Shown in pieces: positions 12,401 to 26,100 of a stretch of 64,000 bases of DNA. Position 1 is the stretch's first letter; each line of letters starts with the position of its first letter. Under the pieces are notes generated by a model. It had not been told where the DNA came from and ran no database searches. It saw only the letters and a program-made list of their open reading frames with translations. The stretch comes from Auanema rhodensis (lineage: Eukaryota > Nematoda > Chromadorea > Rhabditida > Rhabditidae): positions 2,046,001-2,110,000 of the forward strand of contig OZ059895.1 in NCBI GenBank assembly GCA_964057225.1. The letters run 5' to 3'. The position numbers and the translations under genes were made by a program.

Positions 12401-14391
12401 TGCATTCGATGCGGATTTTTAAGCTGCGTCGATCTGTGTTATCAGATTTGCGCTAGCTTAAAAATGCACCGAGATATCAACTGATATAAGTTCACACTTA
12501 TATCCTCGATTTTCACCCTGAAGAATTAATTTTTTCGTTGAATAACATTGTCCATCGTCTTTGCCTTGAAAAATGGAATCTAAAAACATCTACTTTTTGC
12601 TAAATTATTTTGAAATTTTTCGAAAAAATTTTTGTCAAAATGTTTTTGGAAGCAATGTTGAGTGTACATGGAAACTCAACATACACTAATGCATCATTTT
12701 TCAAACGATCATAACTAATTTTTGTATTAAGCTTTTCTCAATGTAGTATAGTGCATTCGATGCGGATTTTTAAGCTGCGTCGATCTGTGTTATCAGATTT
12801 GCGCTAGCTTAAAAATGCACCGAGATATCAACTGATATAAGTTCACACTTATATCCTCGATTTTCACCCTGAAGAATTAATTTTTTCGTTGAATAACATC
12901 GTCCATCGTCTTTGCCTTGAAAAATGGAATCTAAAAACATCTACTTTTTGCTAAATTATTTTGAAATTTTTCGAAAAAATTTTTGTCAAAATGTTTTTGG
13001 AAGCAATGTTGAGTGTACATGGAAACTCAACATACACTAATGCATCATTTTTCAAACGATCATAACTAATTTTTGTATTAAGCTTTTCTCAATGTAGTAT
13101 AGTGCATTCGATGCGGATTTTTAAGCTGCGTCGATCTGTGTTATCAGATTTGCGCTAGCTTAAAAATGCACCGAGATATCAACTGATATAAGTTCACACT
13201 TATATCCTCGATTTTCACCCTGAAGAATTAATTTTTTCGTTGAATAACATCGTCCATCGTCTTTGCCTTGAAAAATGGAATCTAAAAACATCTACTTTTT
13301 GCTAAATTATTTTGAAATTTTTCGAAAAAAGTTTTGTCAAAATGTTTTTGGAAGCAATGTTGAGTGTACATGGAAACTCAACATACACTAATGCATCATT
13401 TTTCAAACGATTATAACTAATTTTTGTATTAAGCTTTTCTCAATGTAGTATAGTGCATTCGATGCGGATTTTTAAGCTGCGTCGATCTGTGTTATCAGAT
13501 TTGCGCTAGCTTAAAAATGCACCGAGATATCAACTGATATAAGTTCACACTTATATCCTCGATTTTCACCCTGAAGAATTAATTTTTTCGTTGAATAACA
13601 TTGTCCATCGTCTTTTCCTTGAAAAATGGAATCTAAAAACATCTACTTTTTGCTAAATTATTTTGAAATTTTTCGAAAAAATTTTTGTGAAAATGTTTTT
13701 GGAAGCAATGTTGAGTGTACATGGAAACTCAACATACACTAATGCATCATTTTTCAAACGATCATAACTAATTTTTGTATTAAGCTTTTCTCAATGTAGT
13801 ATAGTGCATTCGATGCGGATTTTTAAGCTGCGTCGATCTGTGTTATCAGATTTGCGCTAGCTTAAAAATGCACCGAGATATCAACTGATATAAGTTCACA
13901 CTTATATCCTCGATTTTCACCCTGAAGAATTAATTTTTTCGTTGAATAACATCGTCCATCGTCTTTGCCTTGAAAAATGGAATCTAAAAACATCTACTTC
14001 TTGCTAAATTATTTTGAAATTTTTCGAAAAAATTTTTGTCAAAATGTTTTTGGAAGCAATGTTGAGTGTACGTGGAAACTCAACATACACTAATGCATCA
14101 TTTTTCAAACGATCATAACTAATTTTTGTGTTAAGCTTTTCTCAATGTAGTATAGTGCATTCGATGCGGATTTTTAAGCTGCGTCGATCTGTGTTATCAG
14201 ATTTGCGCTAGCTTAAAAATGCACCGAGATATCAACTGATATAAGTTCACACTTATATCCTCGATTTTCACCCTGAAGAATTAATTTTTTCGTTGAATAA
14301 CATCGTCCATCGTCTTTGCCTTGAAAAATGGAATCTAAAAACATCTACTTTTTGCTAAATTATTTTGAAATTTTTCGAAAAAATTTTTGTC
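9478..14391. repeat. Array block M28-M41: two 7-monomer (2457-bp) units
   Basis: M28-M34 (9478-11934) and M35-M41 (11935-14391) show the same order of marks: G32 with T313C; C74T with C264T; default; T344G; C74T/C264T/G278T/C351G; T311C; G32 with A90G. G278T (CTTTTCC in place of CTTTGCC) is a rare mark seen at M32, M39 and M70, so it is good evidence of direct copying. Differences between the units include a private change after the TATCCTC motif in M28 and A330T at the end of M34 but not M41. Confidence 0.85.
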
Positions 14392-16848
14392 AAAATGTTT
14401 TTGGAAGCAATGTTGAGTGTACATGGAAACTCAACATACACTAATGCATCATTTTTCAAACGATCATAACTAATTTTTGTATTAAGCTTTTCTCAATGTA
14501 GTATAGTGCATTCGATGCGGATTTTTAAGCTGCGTCGATCTGTGTTATCAGATTTGCGCTAGCTTAAAAATGCACCGAGATATCAACTGATATAAGTTCA
14601 CACTTATATCCTCGATTTTCACCCTGAAGAATTAATTTTTTCGTTGAATAACATCGTCCATCGTCTTTGCCTTGAAAAATGGAATCTAAAAACATCTACT
14701 TTTTGCTAAATTATTTTGAAATTTTTCGAAAAAAGTTTTGTCAAAATGTTTTTGGAAGCAATGTTGAGTGTACATGGAAACTCAACATACACTAATGCAT
14801 CATTTTTCAAACGATTATAACTAATTTTTGTATTAAGCTTTTCTCAATGTAGTATAGTGCATTCGATGCGGATTTTTAAGCTGCGTCGATCTGTGTTATC
14901 AGATTTGCGCTAGCTTAAAAATGCACCGAGATATCAACTGATATAAGTTCACACTTATATCCTCGATTTTCACCCTGAAGAATTAATTTTTTCGTTGAAT
15001 AACATTGTCCATCGTCTTTGCCTTGAAAAATGGAATCTAAAAACATCTACTTTTTGCTAAATTATTTTGAAATTTTTCGAAAAAATTTTTGTGAAAATGT
15101 TTTTGGAAGCAATGTTGAGTGTACATGGAAACTCAACATACACTAATGCATCATTTTTCAAACGATCATAACTAATTTTTGTATTAAGCTTTTCTCAATG
15201 TAGTATAGTGCATTCGATGCGGATTTTTAAGCTGCGTCGATCTGTGTTATCAGATTTGCGCTAGCTTAAAAATGCACCGAGATATCAACTGATATAAGTT
15301 CACACTTATATCCTCGATTTTCACCCTGAAGAATTAATTTTTTCGTTGAATAACATCGTCCATCGTCTTTGCCTTGAAAAATGGAATCTAAAAACATCTA
15401 CTTCTTGCTAAATTATTTTGAAATTTTTCGAAAAAATTTTTGTCAAAATGTTTTTGGAAGCAATGTTGAGTGTACGTGGAAACTCAACATACACTAATGC
15501 ATCATTTTTCAAACGATCATAACTAATTTTTGTGTTAAGCTTTTCTCAATGTAGTATAGTGCATTCGATGCGGATTTTTAAGCTGCGTCGATCTGTGTTA
15601 TCAGATTTGCGCTAGCTTAAAAATGCACCGAGATATCAACTGATATAAGTTCACACTTATATCCTCGATTTTCACCCTGAACAATTAATTTTTTCGTTGA
15701 ATAACATCGTCCATCGTCTTTGCCTTGAAAAATGGAATCTAAAAACATCTACTTTTTGCTAAATTATTTTGAAATTTTTCGAAAAAAGTTTTGTCAAAAT
15801 GTTTTTGGAAGCAATGTTGAGTGTACATGGAAACTCAACATACACTAATGCATCATTTTTCAAACGATTATAACTAATTTTTGTATTAAGCTTTTCTCAA
15901 TGTAGTATAGTGCATTCGATGCGGATTTTTAAGCTGCGTCGATCTGTGTTATCAGATTTGCGCTAGCTTAAAAATGCACCGAGATATCAACTGATATAAG
16001 TTCACACTTATATCCTCGATTTTCACCCTGAAGAATTAATTTTTTCGTTGAATAACATTGTCCATCGTCTTTGCCTTGAAAAATGGAATCTAAAAACATC
16101 TACTTTTTGCTAAATTATTTTGAAATTTTTCGAAAAAATTTTTGTGAAAATGTTTTTGGAAGCAATGTTGAGTGTACATGGAAACTCAACATACACTAAT
16201 GCATCATTTTTCAAACGATCATAACTAATTTTTGTATTAAGCTTTTCTCAATGTAGTATAGTGCATTCGATGCGGATTTTTAAGCTGCGTCGATCTGTGT
16301 TATCAGATTTGCGCTAGCTTAAAAATGCACCGAGATATCAACTGATATAAGTTCACACTTATATCCTCGATTTTCACCCTGAAGAATTAATTTTTTCGTT
16401 GAATAACATCGTCCATCGTCTTTGCCTTGAAAAATGGAATCTAAAAACATCTACTTCTTGCTAAATTATTTTGAAATTTTTCGAAAAAATTTTTGTCAAA
16501 ATGTTTTTGGAAGCAATGTTGAGTGTACGTGGAAACTCAACATACACTAATGCATCATTTTTCAAACGATCATAACTAATTTTTGTGTTAAGCTTTTCTC
16601 AATGTAGTATAGTGCATTCGATGCGGATTTTTAAGCTGCGTCGATCTGTGTTATCAGATTTGCGCTAGCTTAAAAATGCACCGAGATATCAACTGATATA
16701 AGTTCACACTTATATCCTCGATTTTCACCCTGAAGATTTAATTTTTTCGTTGAATAACATCGTCCATCGTCTTTGCCTTGAAAAATGGAATCTAAAAACA
16801 TCTACTTTTTGCTAAATTATTTTGAAATTTTTCGAAAAAATTTTTGTC
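14392..16848. repeat. Array block M42-M48: 3-monomer (1053-bp) units
   Basis: After a T344G copy (M42), the triplet C74T/C264T/C351G, then T311C, then G32/A90G occurs at M43-M45 (14743-15795) and M46-M48 (15796-16848). M45 carries the rare G238C and ends in T344G; M48 carries A240T. The triplet looks like the 7-monomer unit with four members removed, or like its expanding core. Confidence 0.8.
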
Positions 16849-18603
16849 AAAATGTTTTTGGAAGCAATGTTGAGTGTACATGGAAACTCAACATACACTA
16901 ATGCATCATTTTTCAAACGATTATAACTAATTTTTGTATTAAGCTTTTCTCAATGTAGTATAGTGCATTCGATGCGGATTTTTAAGCTGCGTCGATCTGT
17001 GTTATCAGATTTGCGCTAGCTTAAAAATGCACCGAGATATCAACTGATATAAGTTCACACATATATCCTCGATTTTCACCCTGAAGAATTAATTTTTTCG
17101 TTGAATAACATTGTCCATCGTCTTTGCCTTGAAAAATGGAATCTAAAAACATCTACTTTTTGCTAAATTATTTTGAAATTTTTCGAAAAAAATTTTGTCA
17201 AAATGTTTTTGGAAGCAATGTTGAGTGTACATGGAAACTCAACATACACTAATGCATCATTTTTCAAACGATCATAACTAATTTTTGTATTAAGCTTTTC
17301 TCAATGCAGTATAGTGCATTCGATGCGGATTTTTAAGCTGCGTCGATCTGTGTTATCAGATTTGCGCTAGCTTAAAAATGCACCGAGATATCAACTGATA
17401 TAAGTTCACACTTATATCCTCGATTTTCACCCTGAAGAATTAATTTTTTCGTTGAATAACATCGTCCATCGTCTTTGCCTTGAAAAATGGAATCTAAAAA
17501 CATCTACTTTTTGCTAAATTATTTCGAAATTTTTCGAAAAAATTTTTGTCAAAATGTTTTTGGAAGCAATGTTGAGTGTACATGGAAACTCAACATACAC
17601 TAATGCATCATTTTTCAAACGATCATAACTAATTTTTGTATTAAGCTTTTCTCAATGTAGTATAGTGCATTCGATGCGGATTTTTAAGCTGCGTCGATCT
17701 GTGTTATCAGATTTGCGCTAGCTTAAAAATGCACCGAGATATCAACTGATATAAGTTCACACTTATATCCTCGATTTTCACCCTGAAGAATTAATTTTTT
17801 CGTTGAATAACATCGTCCATCGTCTTTGCCTTGAAAAATGGAATCTAAAAACATCTACTTTTTGCTAAATTATTTCGAAATTTTTCGAAAAAATTTTTGT
17901 CAAAATGTTTTTGGAAGCAATGTTGAGTGTACATGGAAACTCAACATACACTAATGCATCATTTTTCAAACGATCATAACTAATTTTTGTATTAAGCTTT
18001 TCTCAATGTAGTATAGTGCATTCGATGCGGATTTTTAAGCTGCGTCGATCTGTGTTATCAGATTTGCGCTAGCTTAAAAATGCACCGAGATATCAACTGA
18101 TATAAGTTCACACTTATATCCTCGATTTTCACCCTGAAGAATTAATTTTTTCGTTGAATAACATCGTCCATCGTCTTTGCCTTGAAAAATGGAATCTAAA
18201 AACATCTACTTTTTGCTAAATTATTTTGAAATTTTTCGAAAAAATTTTTGTCAAAATGTTTTTGGAAGCAATGTTGAGTGTACATGGAAACTCAACATAC
18301 ACTAATGCATCATTTTTCAAACGATTATAACTAATTTTTGTATTAAGCTTTTCTCAATGTAGTATAGTGCATTCGATGCGGATTTTTAAGCTGCGTCGAT
18401 CTGTGTTATCAGATTTGCGCTAGCTTAAAAATGCACCGAGATATCAACTGATATAAGTTCACACTTATATCCTCGATTTTCACCCTGAAGAATTAATTTT
18501 TTCGTTGAATAACATTGTCCATCGTCTTTGCCTTGAAAAATGGAATCTAAAAACATCTACTTTTTGCTAAATTATTTTGAAATTTTTCGAAAAAATTTTT
18601 GTC
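16849..18603. repeat. Array block M49-M53: T213A/T108C/T326C run
   Basis: M49 has C74T, T213A, C264T and T344A; M50 has T108C and T326C; M51 has T326C; M52 is default; M53 has C74T and C264T. The same five-monomer order recurs at M80-M84 and M102-M106, and M24-M26 show its beginning. It joins the 3-monomer units on the left to the 5-monomer units on the right. Confidence 0.8.
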
Positions 18604-21600
18604 AAAATGTTTTTGGAAGCAATGTTGAGTGTACGTGGAAACTCAACATACACTAATGCATCATTTTTCAAACGATCATAACTAATTTTTGTATTAAGCT
18701 TTTCTCAATGTAGTATAGTGCATTCGATGCGGATTTTTAAGCTGCGTCGATCTGTGTTATCAGATTTGCGCTAGCTTAAAAATGCACCGAGATATCAACT
18801 GATATAAGTTTACACTTATATCCTCGATTTTCACCCTGAAGAATTAATTTTTTCGTTGAATAACATCGTCCATCGTCTTTGCCTTGAAAAATGGAATCTA
18901 AAAACATCTACTTTTTGCTAAATTATTTTGAAATTTTTCGAAAAAATTTTTGTCAAAATGTTTTTGGAAGCAATGTTGAGTGTACGTGGAAACTCAACAT
19001 ACACTAATGCATCATTTTTCAAAAGATCATAACTAATTTTTGTTTTAAGCTTTTCTCAATGTAGTATAGTGCATTCGATGCGGATTTTTAAGCTGCGTCG
19101 ATCTGTGTTATCAGATTTGCGCTAGCTTAAAAATGCACCGAGATATCAACTGATATAAGTTCACACTTATATCCTCGATTTTCACCCTGAAGAATTAATT
19201 TTTTCGTTGAATAACATCATCCATCGTCTTTGCCTTGAAAAACGGAATCTAAAAACATCTACTTTTTGCTAAATTATTTTGAAATTTTTCGAAAAAATTT
19301 TTGTCAAAATGTTTTTGGAAGCAATGTTGAGTGTACATGGAACTCAACATACACTAATGCATCATTTTTCAAACGATCATAACTAATTTTTGTATTAAGC
19401 GTTTCTCAATGTAGTATAGTGCATTCGATGCGGATTTTTAAGCTGCGTCGATCTGTGTTATCAGATTTGCGCTAGCTTAAAAATGCACCGAGATATCAAC
19501 TGATATAAGTTCACACTTATATCCTCGATTTTCACCCTGAAGAATTAATTTTTTCGTTGAATAACATCGTCCATCGTCTTTGCCTTGAAAAATGGAATCT
19601 AAAAACATCTACTTTTTGCTAAATTATTTTGAAATTTTTCGAAAAAATTTTTGTCAAAATGTTTTTGGAAGCAATGTTGAGTGTACATGAAAACTCAACA
19701 TACACTAATGCATCATTTTTCAAACGATTATAACTAATTTTTGTATTAAGCTTTTCTCAATGTAGTATAGTGCATTCGATGCGGATTTTTAAGCTGCGTC
19801 GATCTGTGTTATCAGATTTGCGCTAGCTTAAAAATGCACCGAGATATCAACTGATATAAGTTCACACTTATATTCTTGATTTTCACCCTGAAGAATTAAT
19901 TTTTTCGTTGAATAACATTGTCCATCGTCTTTGACTTGAAAAATGAAATCTAAAAACATCTACTTTTTGCTAAATTATTTTGAAATTTTTCGAAAAAATT
20001 TTTGTCAAAATGTTTTTGGAAGCAATGTTGAGTGTACATGGAAACTCAACATACACTAATGCATCATTTTTCAAACGATCATAACTAATTTTTGTATTAA
20101 GCTTTTCTCAATGTAGTATAGTGCATTCGATGCGGATTTTTAAGCTGCGTCGATCTGTGTTATCAGATTTGCGCTAGCTTAAAAATGCACCGAGATATCA
20201 ACTGATATAAGTTCACACTTATATCCTCGATTTTCACCCTGAAGAATTAATTTTTTCGTTGAATAACATCGTCCATCGTCTTTGCCTTGAAAAATGGAAT
20301 CTAAAAACATCTACTTTTTGCTAAATTATTTTGAAATTTTTCGAAAAAATTTTTGTCAAAATGTTTTTGGAAGCAATGTTGAGTGTACATGGAAACTCAA
20401 CATACACTAATGCATCATTTTTCAAACGATCATAACTAATTTTTGTATTAAGCGTTTCTCAATGTAGTATAGTGCATTCGATGCGGATTTTTAAGCTGCG
20501 TCGATCTGTGTTATCAGATTTGCGCTAGCTTAAAAATGCACCGAGATATCAACTGATATAAGTTTACACTTATATCCTCGATTTTCACCCTGAAGAATTA
20601 ATTTTTTCGTTGAATAACATCGTCCATCGTCTTTGCCTTGAAAAATGGAATCTAAAAACATCTACTTTTTGCTAAATTATTTTGAAATTTTTCGAAAAAA
20701 TTTTTGTCAAAATGTTTTTGGAAGCAATGTTGAGTGTACGTGGAAACTCAACATACACTAATGCATCATTTTTCAAAAGATCATAACTAATTTTTGTTTT
20801 AAGCTTTTCTCAATGTAGTATAGTGCATTCGATGCGGATTTTTAAGCTGCGTCGATCTGTGTTATCAGATTTGCGCTAGCTTAAAAATGCACCGAGATAT
20901 CAACTGATATAAGTTCACACTTATATCCTCGATTTTCACCCTGAAGAATTAATTTTTTCGTTGAATAACATCATCCATCGTCTTTGCCTTGAAAAACGGA
21001 ATCTAAAAACATCTACTTTTTGCTAAATTATTTTGAAATTTTTCGAAAAAATTTTTGTCAAAATGTTTTTGGAAGCAATGTTGAGTGTACATGGAACTCA
21101 ACATACACTAATGCATCATTTTTCAAACGATCATAACTAATTTTTGTATTAAGCGTTTCTCAATGTAGTATAGTGCATTCGATGCGGATTTTTAAGCTGC
21201 GTCGATCTGTGTTATCAGATTTGCGCTAGCTTAAAAATGCACCGAGATATCAACTGATATAAGTTCACACTTATATCCTCGATTTTCACCCTGAAGAATT
21301 AATTTTTTCGTTGAATAACATCGTCCATCGTCTTTGCCTTGAAAAATGGAATCTAAAAACATCTACTTTTTGCTAAATTATTTTGAAATTTTTCGAAAAA
21401 ATTTTTGTCAAAATGTTTTTGGAAGCAATGTTGAGTGTACATGAAAACTCAACATACACTAATGCATCATTTTTCAAACGATTATAACTAATTTTTGTAT
21501 TAAGCTTTTCTCAATGTAGTATAGTGCATTCGATGCGGATTTTTAAGCTGCGTCGATCTGTGTTATCAGATTTGCGCTAGCTTAAAAATGCACCGAGATA

Positions 21601-23163
21601 TCAACTGATATAAGTTCACACTTATATCCTCGATTTTCACCCTGAAGAATTAATTTTTTCGTTGAATAACATCGTCCATCGTCTTTGCCTTGAAAAATGG
21701 AATCTAAAAACATCTACTTTTTGCTAAATTATTTTGAAATTTTTCGAAAAAAGTTTTGTCAAAATGTTTTTGGAAGCAATGTTGAGTGTACATGGAAACT
21801 CAACATACACTAATGCATCATTTTTCAAACGATTATAACTAATTTTTGTATTAAGCTTTTCTCAATGTAGTATAGTGCATTCGATGCGGATTTTTAAGCT
21901 GCGTCGATCTGTGTTATCAGATTTGCGCTAGCTTAAAAATGCACCGAGATATCAACTGATATAAGTTCACACTTATATCCTCGATTTTCACCCTGAAGAA
22001 TTAATTTTTTCGTTGAATAACATCGTCCATCGTCTTTGCCTTGAAAAATGGAATCTAAAAACATCTACTTTTTGCTAAATTATTTTGAAATTTTTCGAAA
22101 AAATTTTTGTCAAAATGTTTTTGGAAGCAATGTTGAGTGTACATGGAAACTCAACATACACTAATGCATCATTTTTCAAACGATCATAACTAATTTTTGT
22201 ATTAAGCGTTTCTCAATGTAGTATAGTGCATTCGATGCGGATTTTTAAGCTGCGTCGATCTGTGTTATCAGATTTGCGCTAGCTTAAAAATGCACCGAGA
22301 TATCAACTGATATAAGTTTACACTTATATCCTCGATTTTCACCCTGAAGAATTAATTTTTTCGTTGAATAACATCGTCCATCGTCTTTGCCTTGAAAAAT
22401 GGAATCTAAAAACATCTACTTTTTGCTAAATTATTTTGAAATTTTTCGAAAAAATTTTTGTCAAAATGTTTTTGGAAGCAATGTTGAGTGTACGTGGAAA
22501 CTCAACATACACTAATGCATCATTTTTCAAAAGATCATAACTAATTTTTGTTTTAAGCTTTTCTCAATGTAGTATAGTGCATTCGATGCGGATTTTTAAG
22601 CTGCGTCGATCTGTGTTATCAGATTTGCGCTAGCTTAAAAATGCACCGAGATATCAACTGATATAAGTTCACACTTATATCCTCGATTTTCACCCTGAAG
22701 AATTAATTTTTTCGTTGAATAACATCATCCATCGTCTTTGCCTTGAAAAACGGAATCTAAAAACATCTACTTTTTGCTAAATTATTTTGAAATTTTTCGA
22801 AAAAATTTTTGTCAAAATGTTTTTGGAAGCAATGTTGAGTGTACATGGAACTCAACATACACTAATGCATCATTTTTCAAACGATCATAACTAATTTTTG
22901 TATTAAGCGTTTCTCAATGTAGTATAGTGCATTCGATGCGGATTTTTAAGCTGCGTCGATCTGTGTTATCAGATTTGCGCTAGCTTAAAAATGCACCGAG
23001 ATATCAACTGATATAAGTTCACACTTATATCCTCGATTTTCACCCTGAAGAATTAATTTTTTCGTTGAATAACATCGTCCATCGTCTTTGCCTTGAAAAA
23101 TGGAATCTAAAAACATCTACTTTTCGCTAAATTATTTTGAAATTTTTCGAAAAAATTTTTGTC
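18604..23163. repeat. Array block M54-M66: 5-monomer (1754-bp) units containing a 350-bp monomer
   Basis: The unit is: default or C74T copy; T97G/C208T copy; G32/C70A/A90T/G265A/T289C copy; 350-bp copy with T97G; G35A/C74T copy. The 350-bp members start at 19306, 21060 and 22814, exactly 1754 bp apart. M57 has C219T, C222T, C279A and G291A, while M62 lacks these and has T344G, so members of one rank still differ. M66 is a hybrid: 350-bp type at its left end, T313C type at its right end, and it marks the junction of the 10.9-kb duplication. Confidence 0.85.
19306..19655. repeat. First of ten 350-bp monomers (1-base deletion class)
   Basis: These copies lack one A at unit positions 36-38 (CATGGAACTC in place of CATGGAAACTC) and all carry T97G. 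They start at 19306, 21060, 22814, 30184, 31938, 33692, 39658, 40359, 42113 and 43867. Nearly all follow a C70A/A90T/G265A/T289C copy. The shared deletion makes them a single lineage and a reliable marker of the 1754-bp unit. The deletion shortens the loop of inverted repeat 1 and leaves its stem intact. Confidence 0.92.
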
Positions 23164-26100
23164 AAAATGTTTTTGGAAGCAATGTTGAGTGTACATGGAA
23201 ACTCAACATACACTAATGCATCATTTTTCAAACGATTATAACTAATTTTTGTATTAAGCTTTTCTCAATGTAGTATAGTGCATTCGATGCGGATTTTTAA
23301 GCTGCGTCGATCTGTGTTATCAGATTTGCGCTAGCTTAAAAATGCACCGAGATATCAACTGATATAAGTTCACACTTATATCCTCGATTTTCACCCTGAA
23401 GAATTAATTTTTTCGTTGAATAACATTGTCCATCGTCTTTGCCTTGAAAAATGGAATCTAAAAACATCTACTTTTTGCTAAATTATTTTGAAATTTTTCG
23501 AAAAAATTTTTGTCAAAATGTTTTTGGAAGCAATGTTGAGTGTACATGGAAACTCAACATACACTAATGCATCATTTTTCAAACGATCATAACTAATTTT
23601 TGTATTAAGCTTTTCTCAATGTAGTATAGTGCATTCGATGCGGATTTTTAAGCTGCGTCGATCTGTGTTATCAGATTTGCGCTAGCTTAAAAATGCACCG
23701 AGATATCAACTGATATAAGTTCACACTTATATCCTCGATTTTCACCCTGAAGAATTAATTTTTTCGTTGAATAACATCGTCCATCGTCTTTGCCTTGAAA
23801 AATGGAATCTAAAAACATCTACTTTTTGCTAAATTATTTTGAAATTTTTCGAAAAAATTTTTGTCAAAATGTTTTTGGAAGCAATGTTGAGTGTACATGG
23901 AAACTCAACATACACTAATGCATCATTTTTCAAACGATCATAACTAATTTTTGTATTAAGCTTTTCTCAATGTAGTATAGTGCATTCGATGCGGATTTTT
24001 AAGCTGCGTCGATCTGTGTTATCAGATTTGCGCTAGCTTAAAAATGCACCGAGATATCAACTGATATAAGTTCACACTTATATCCTCGATTTTCACCCTG
24101 AAGAATTAATTTTTTCGTTGAATAACATCGTCCATCGTCTTTGCCTTGAAAAATGGAATCTAAAAACATCTACTTTTTGCTAAATTATTTTGAAATTTTT
24201 CGAAAAAAGTTTTGTCAAAATGTTTTTGGAAGCAATGTTGAGTGTACATGGAAACTCAACATACACTAATGCATCATTTTTCAAACGATTATAACTAATT
24301 TTTGTATTAAGCTTTTCTCAATGTAGTATAGTGCATTCGATGCGGATTTTTAAGCTGCGTCGATCTGTGTTATCAGATTTGCGCTAGCTTAAAAATGCAC
24401 CGAGATATCAACTGATATAAGTTCACACTTATATCCTCGATTTTCACCCTGAAGAATTAATTTTTTCGTTGAATAACATTGTCCATCGTCTTTTCCTTGA
24501 AAAATGGAATCTAAAAACATCTACTTTTTGCTAAATTATTTTGAAATTTTTCGAAAAAATTTTTGTGAAAATGTTTTTGGAAGCAATGTTGAGTGTACAT
24601 GGAAACTCAACATACACTAATGCATCATTTTTCAAACGATCATAACTAATTTTTGTATTAAGCTTTTCTCAATGTAGTATAGTGCATTCGATGCGGATTT
24701 TTAAGCTGCGTCGATCTGTGTTATCAGATTTGCGCTAGCTTAAAAATGCACCGAGATATCAACTGATATAAGTTCACACTTATATCCTCGATTTTCACCC
24801 TGAAGAATTAATTTTTTCGTTGAATAACATCGTCCATCGTCTTTGCCTTGAAAAATGGAATCTAAAAACATCTACTTCTTGCTAAATTATTTTGAAATTT
24901 TTCGAAAAAATTTTTGTCAAAATGTTTTTGGAAGCAATGTTGAGTGTACGTGGAAACTCAACATACACTAATGCATCATTTTTCAAACGATCATAACTAA
25001 TTTTTGTGTTAAGCTTTTCTCAATGTAGTATAGTGCATTCGATGCGGATTTTTAAGCTGCGTCGATCTGTGTTATCAGATTTGCGCTAGCTTAAAAATGC
25101 ACCGAGATATCAACTGATATAAGTTCACACTTATATCCTCGATTTTCACCCTGAAGAATTAATTTTTTCGTTGAATAACATCGTCCATCGTCTTTGCCTT
25201 GAAAAATGGAATCTAAAAACATCTACTTTTTGCTAAATTATTTTGAAATTTTTCGAAAAAATTTTTGTCAAAATGTTTTTGGAAGCAATGTTGAGTGTAC
25301 ATGGAAACTCAACATACACTAATGCATCATTTTTCAAACGATCATAACTAATTTTTGTATTAAGCTTTTCTCAATGTAGTATAGTGCATTCGATGCGGAT
25401 TTTTAAGCTGCGTCGATCTGTGTTATCAGATTTGCGCTAGCTTAAAAATGCACCGAGATATCAACTGATATAAGTTCACACTTATATCCTCGATTTTCAC
25501 CCTGAAGAATTAATTTTTTCGTTGAATAACATCGTCCATCGTCTTTGCCTTGAAAAATGGAATCTAAAAACATCTACTTTTTGCTAAATTATTTTGAAAT
25601 TTTTCGAAAAAAGTTTTGTCAAAATGTTTTTGGAAGCAATGTTGAGTGTACATGGAAACTCAACATACACTAATGCATCATTTTTCAAACGATTATAACT
25701 AATTTTTGTATTAAGCTTTTCTCAATGTAGTATAGTGCATTCGATGCGGATTTTTAAGCTGCGTCGATCTGTGTTATCAGATTTGCGCTAGCTTAAAAAT
25801 GCACCGAGATATCAACTGATATAAGTTCACACTTATATCCTCGATTTTCACCCTGAAGAATTAATTTTTTCGTTGAATAACATTGTCCATCGTCTTTGCC
25901 TTGAAAAATGGAATCTAAAAACATCTACTTTTTGCTAAATTATTTTGAAATTTTTCGAAAAAATTTTTGTGAAAATGTTTTTGGAAGCAATGTTGAGTGT
26001 ACATGGAAACTCAACATACACTAATGCATCATTTTTCAAACGATCATAACTAATTTTTGTATTAAGCTTTTCTCAATGTAGTATAGTGCATTCGATGCGG

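Larger units (their letters stand above)
12286..23163. repeat. Left copy of a 31-monomer (10,878-bp) tandem segmental duplication
   Basis: The ordered series of diagnostic variants in M36-M66 is reproduced in M67-M97. Rare marks correspond one to one: G278T at M39/M70, G238C at M45/M76, A240T at M48/M79, T213A at M49/M80, T108C at M50/M81, the 350-bp copies M56/M87, M61/M92 and M66/M97, and the C219T/C222T/C279A copy M57/M88. The offset is 10,878 bp, which is 31 x 351 minus 3, the exact total expected with three 350-bp members. I saw no disagreement at the diagnostic sites except in the junction monomer M66/M97 (C313 against T313). I have not aligned every base. Confidence 0.9.
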
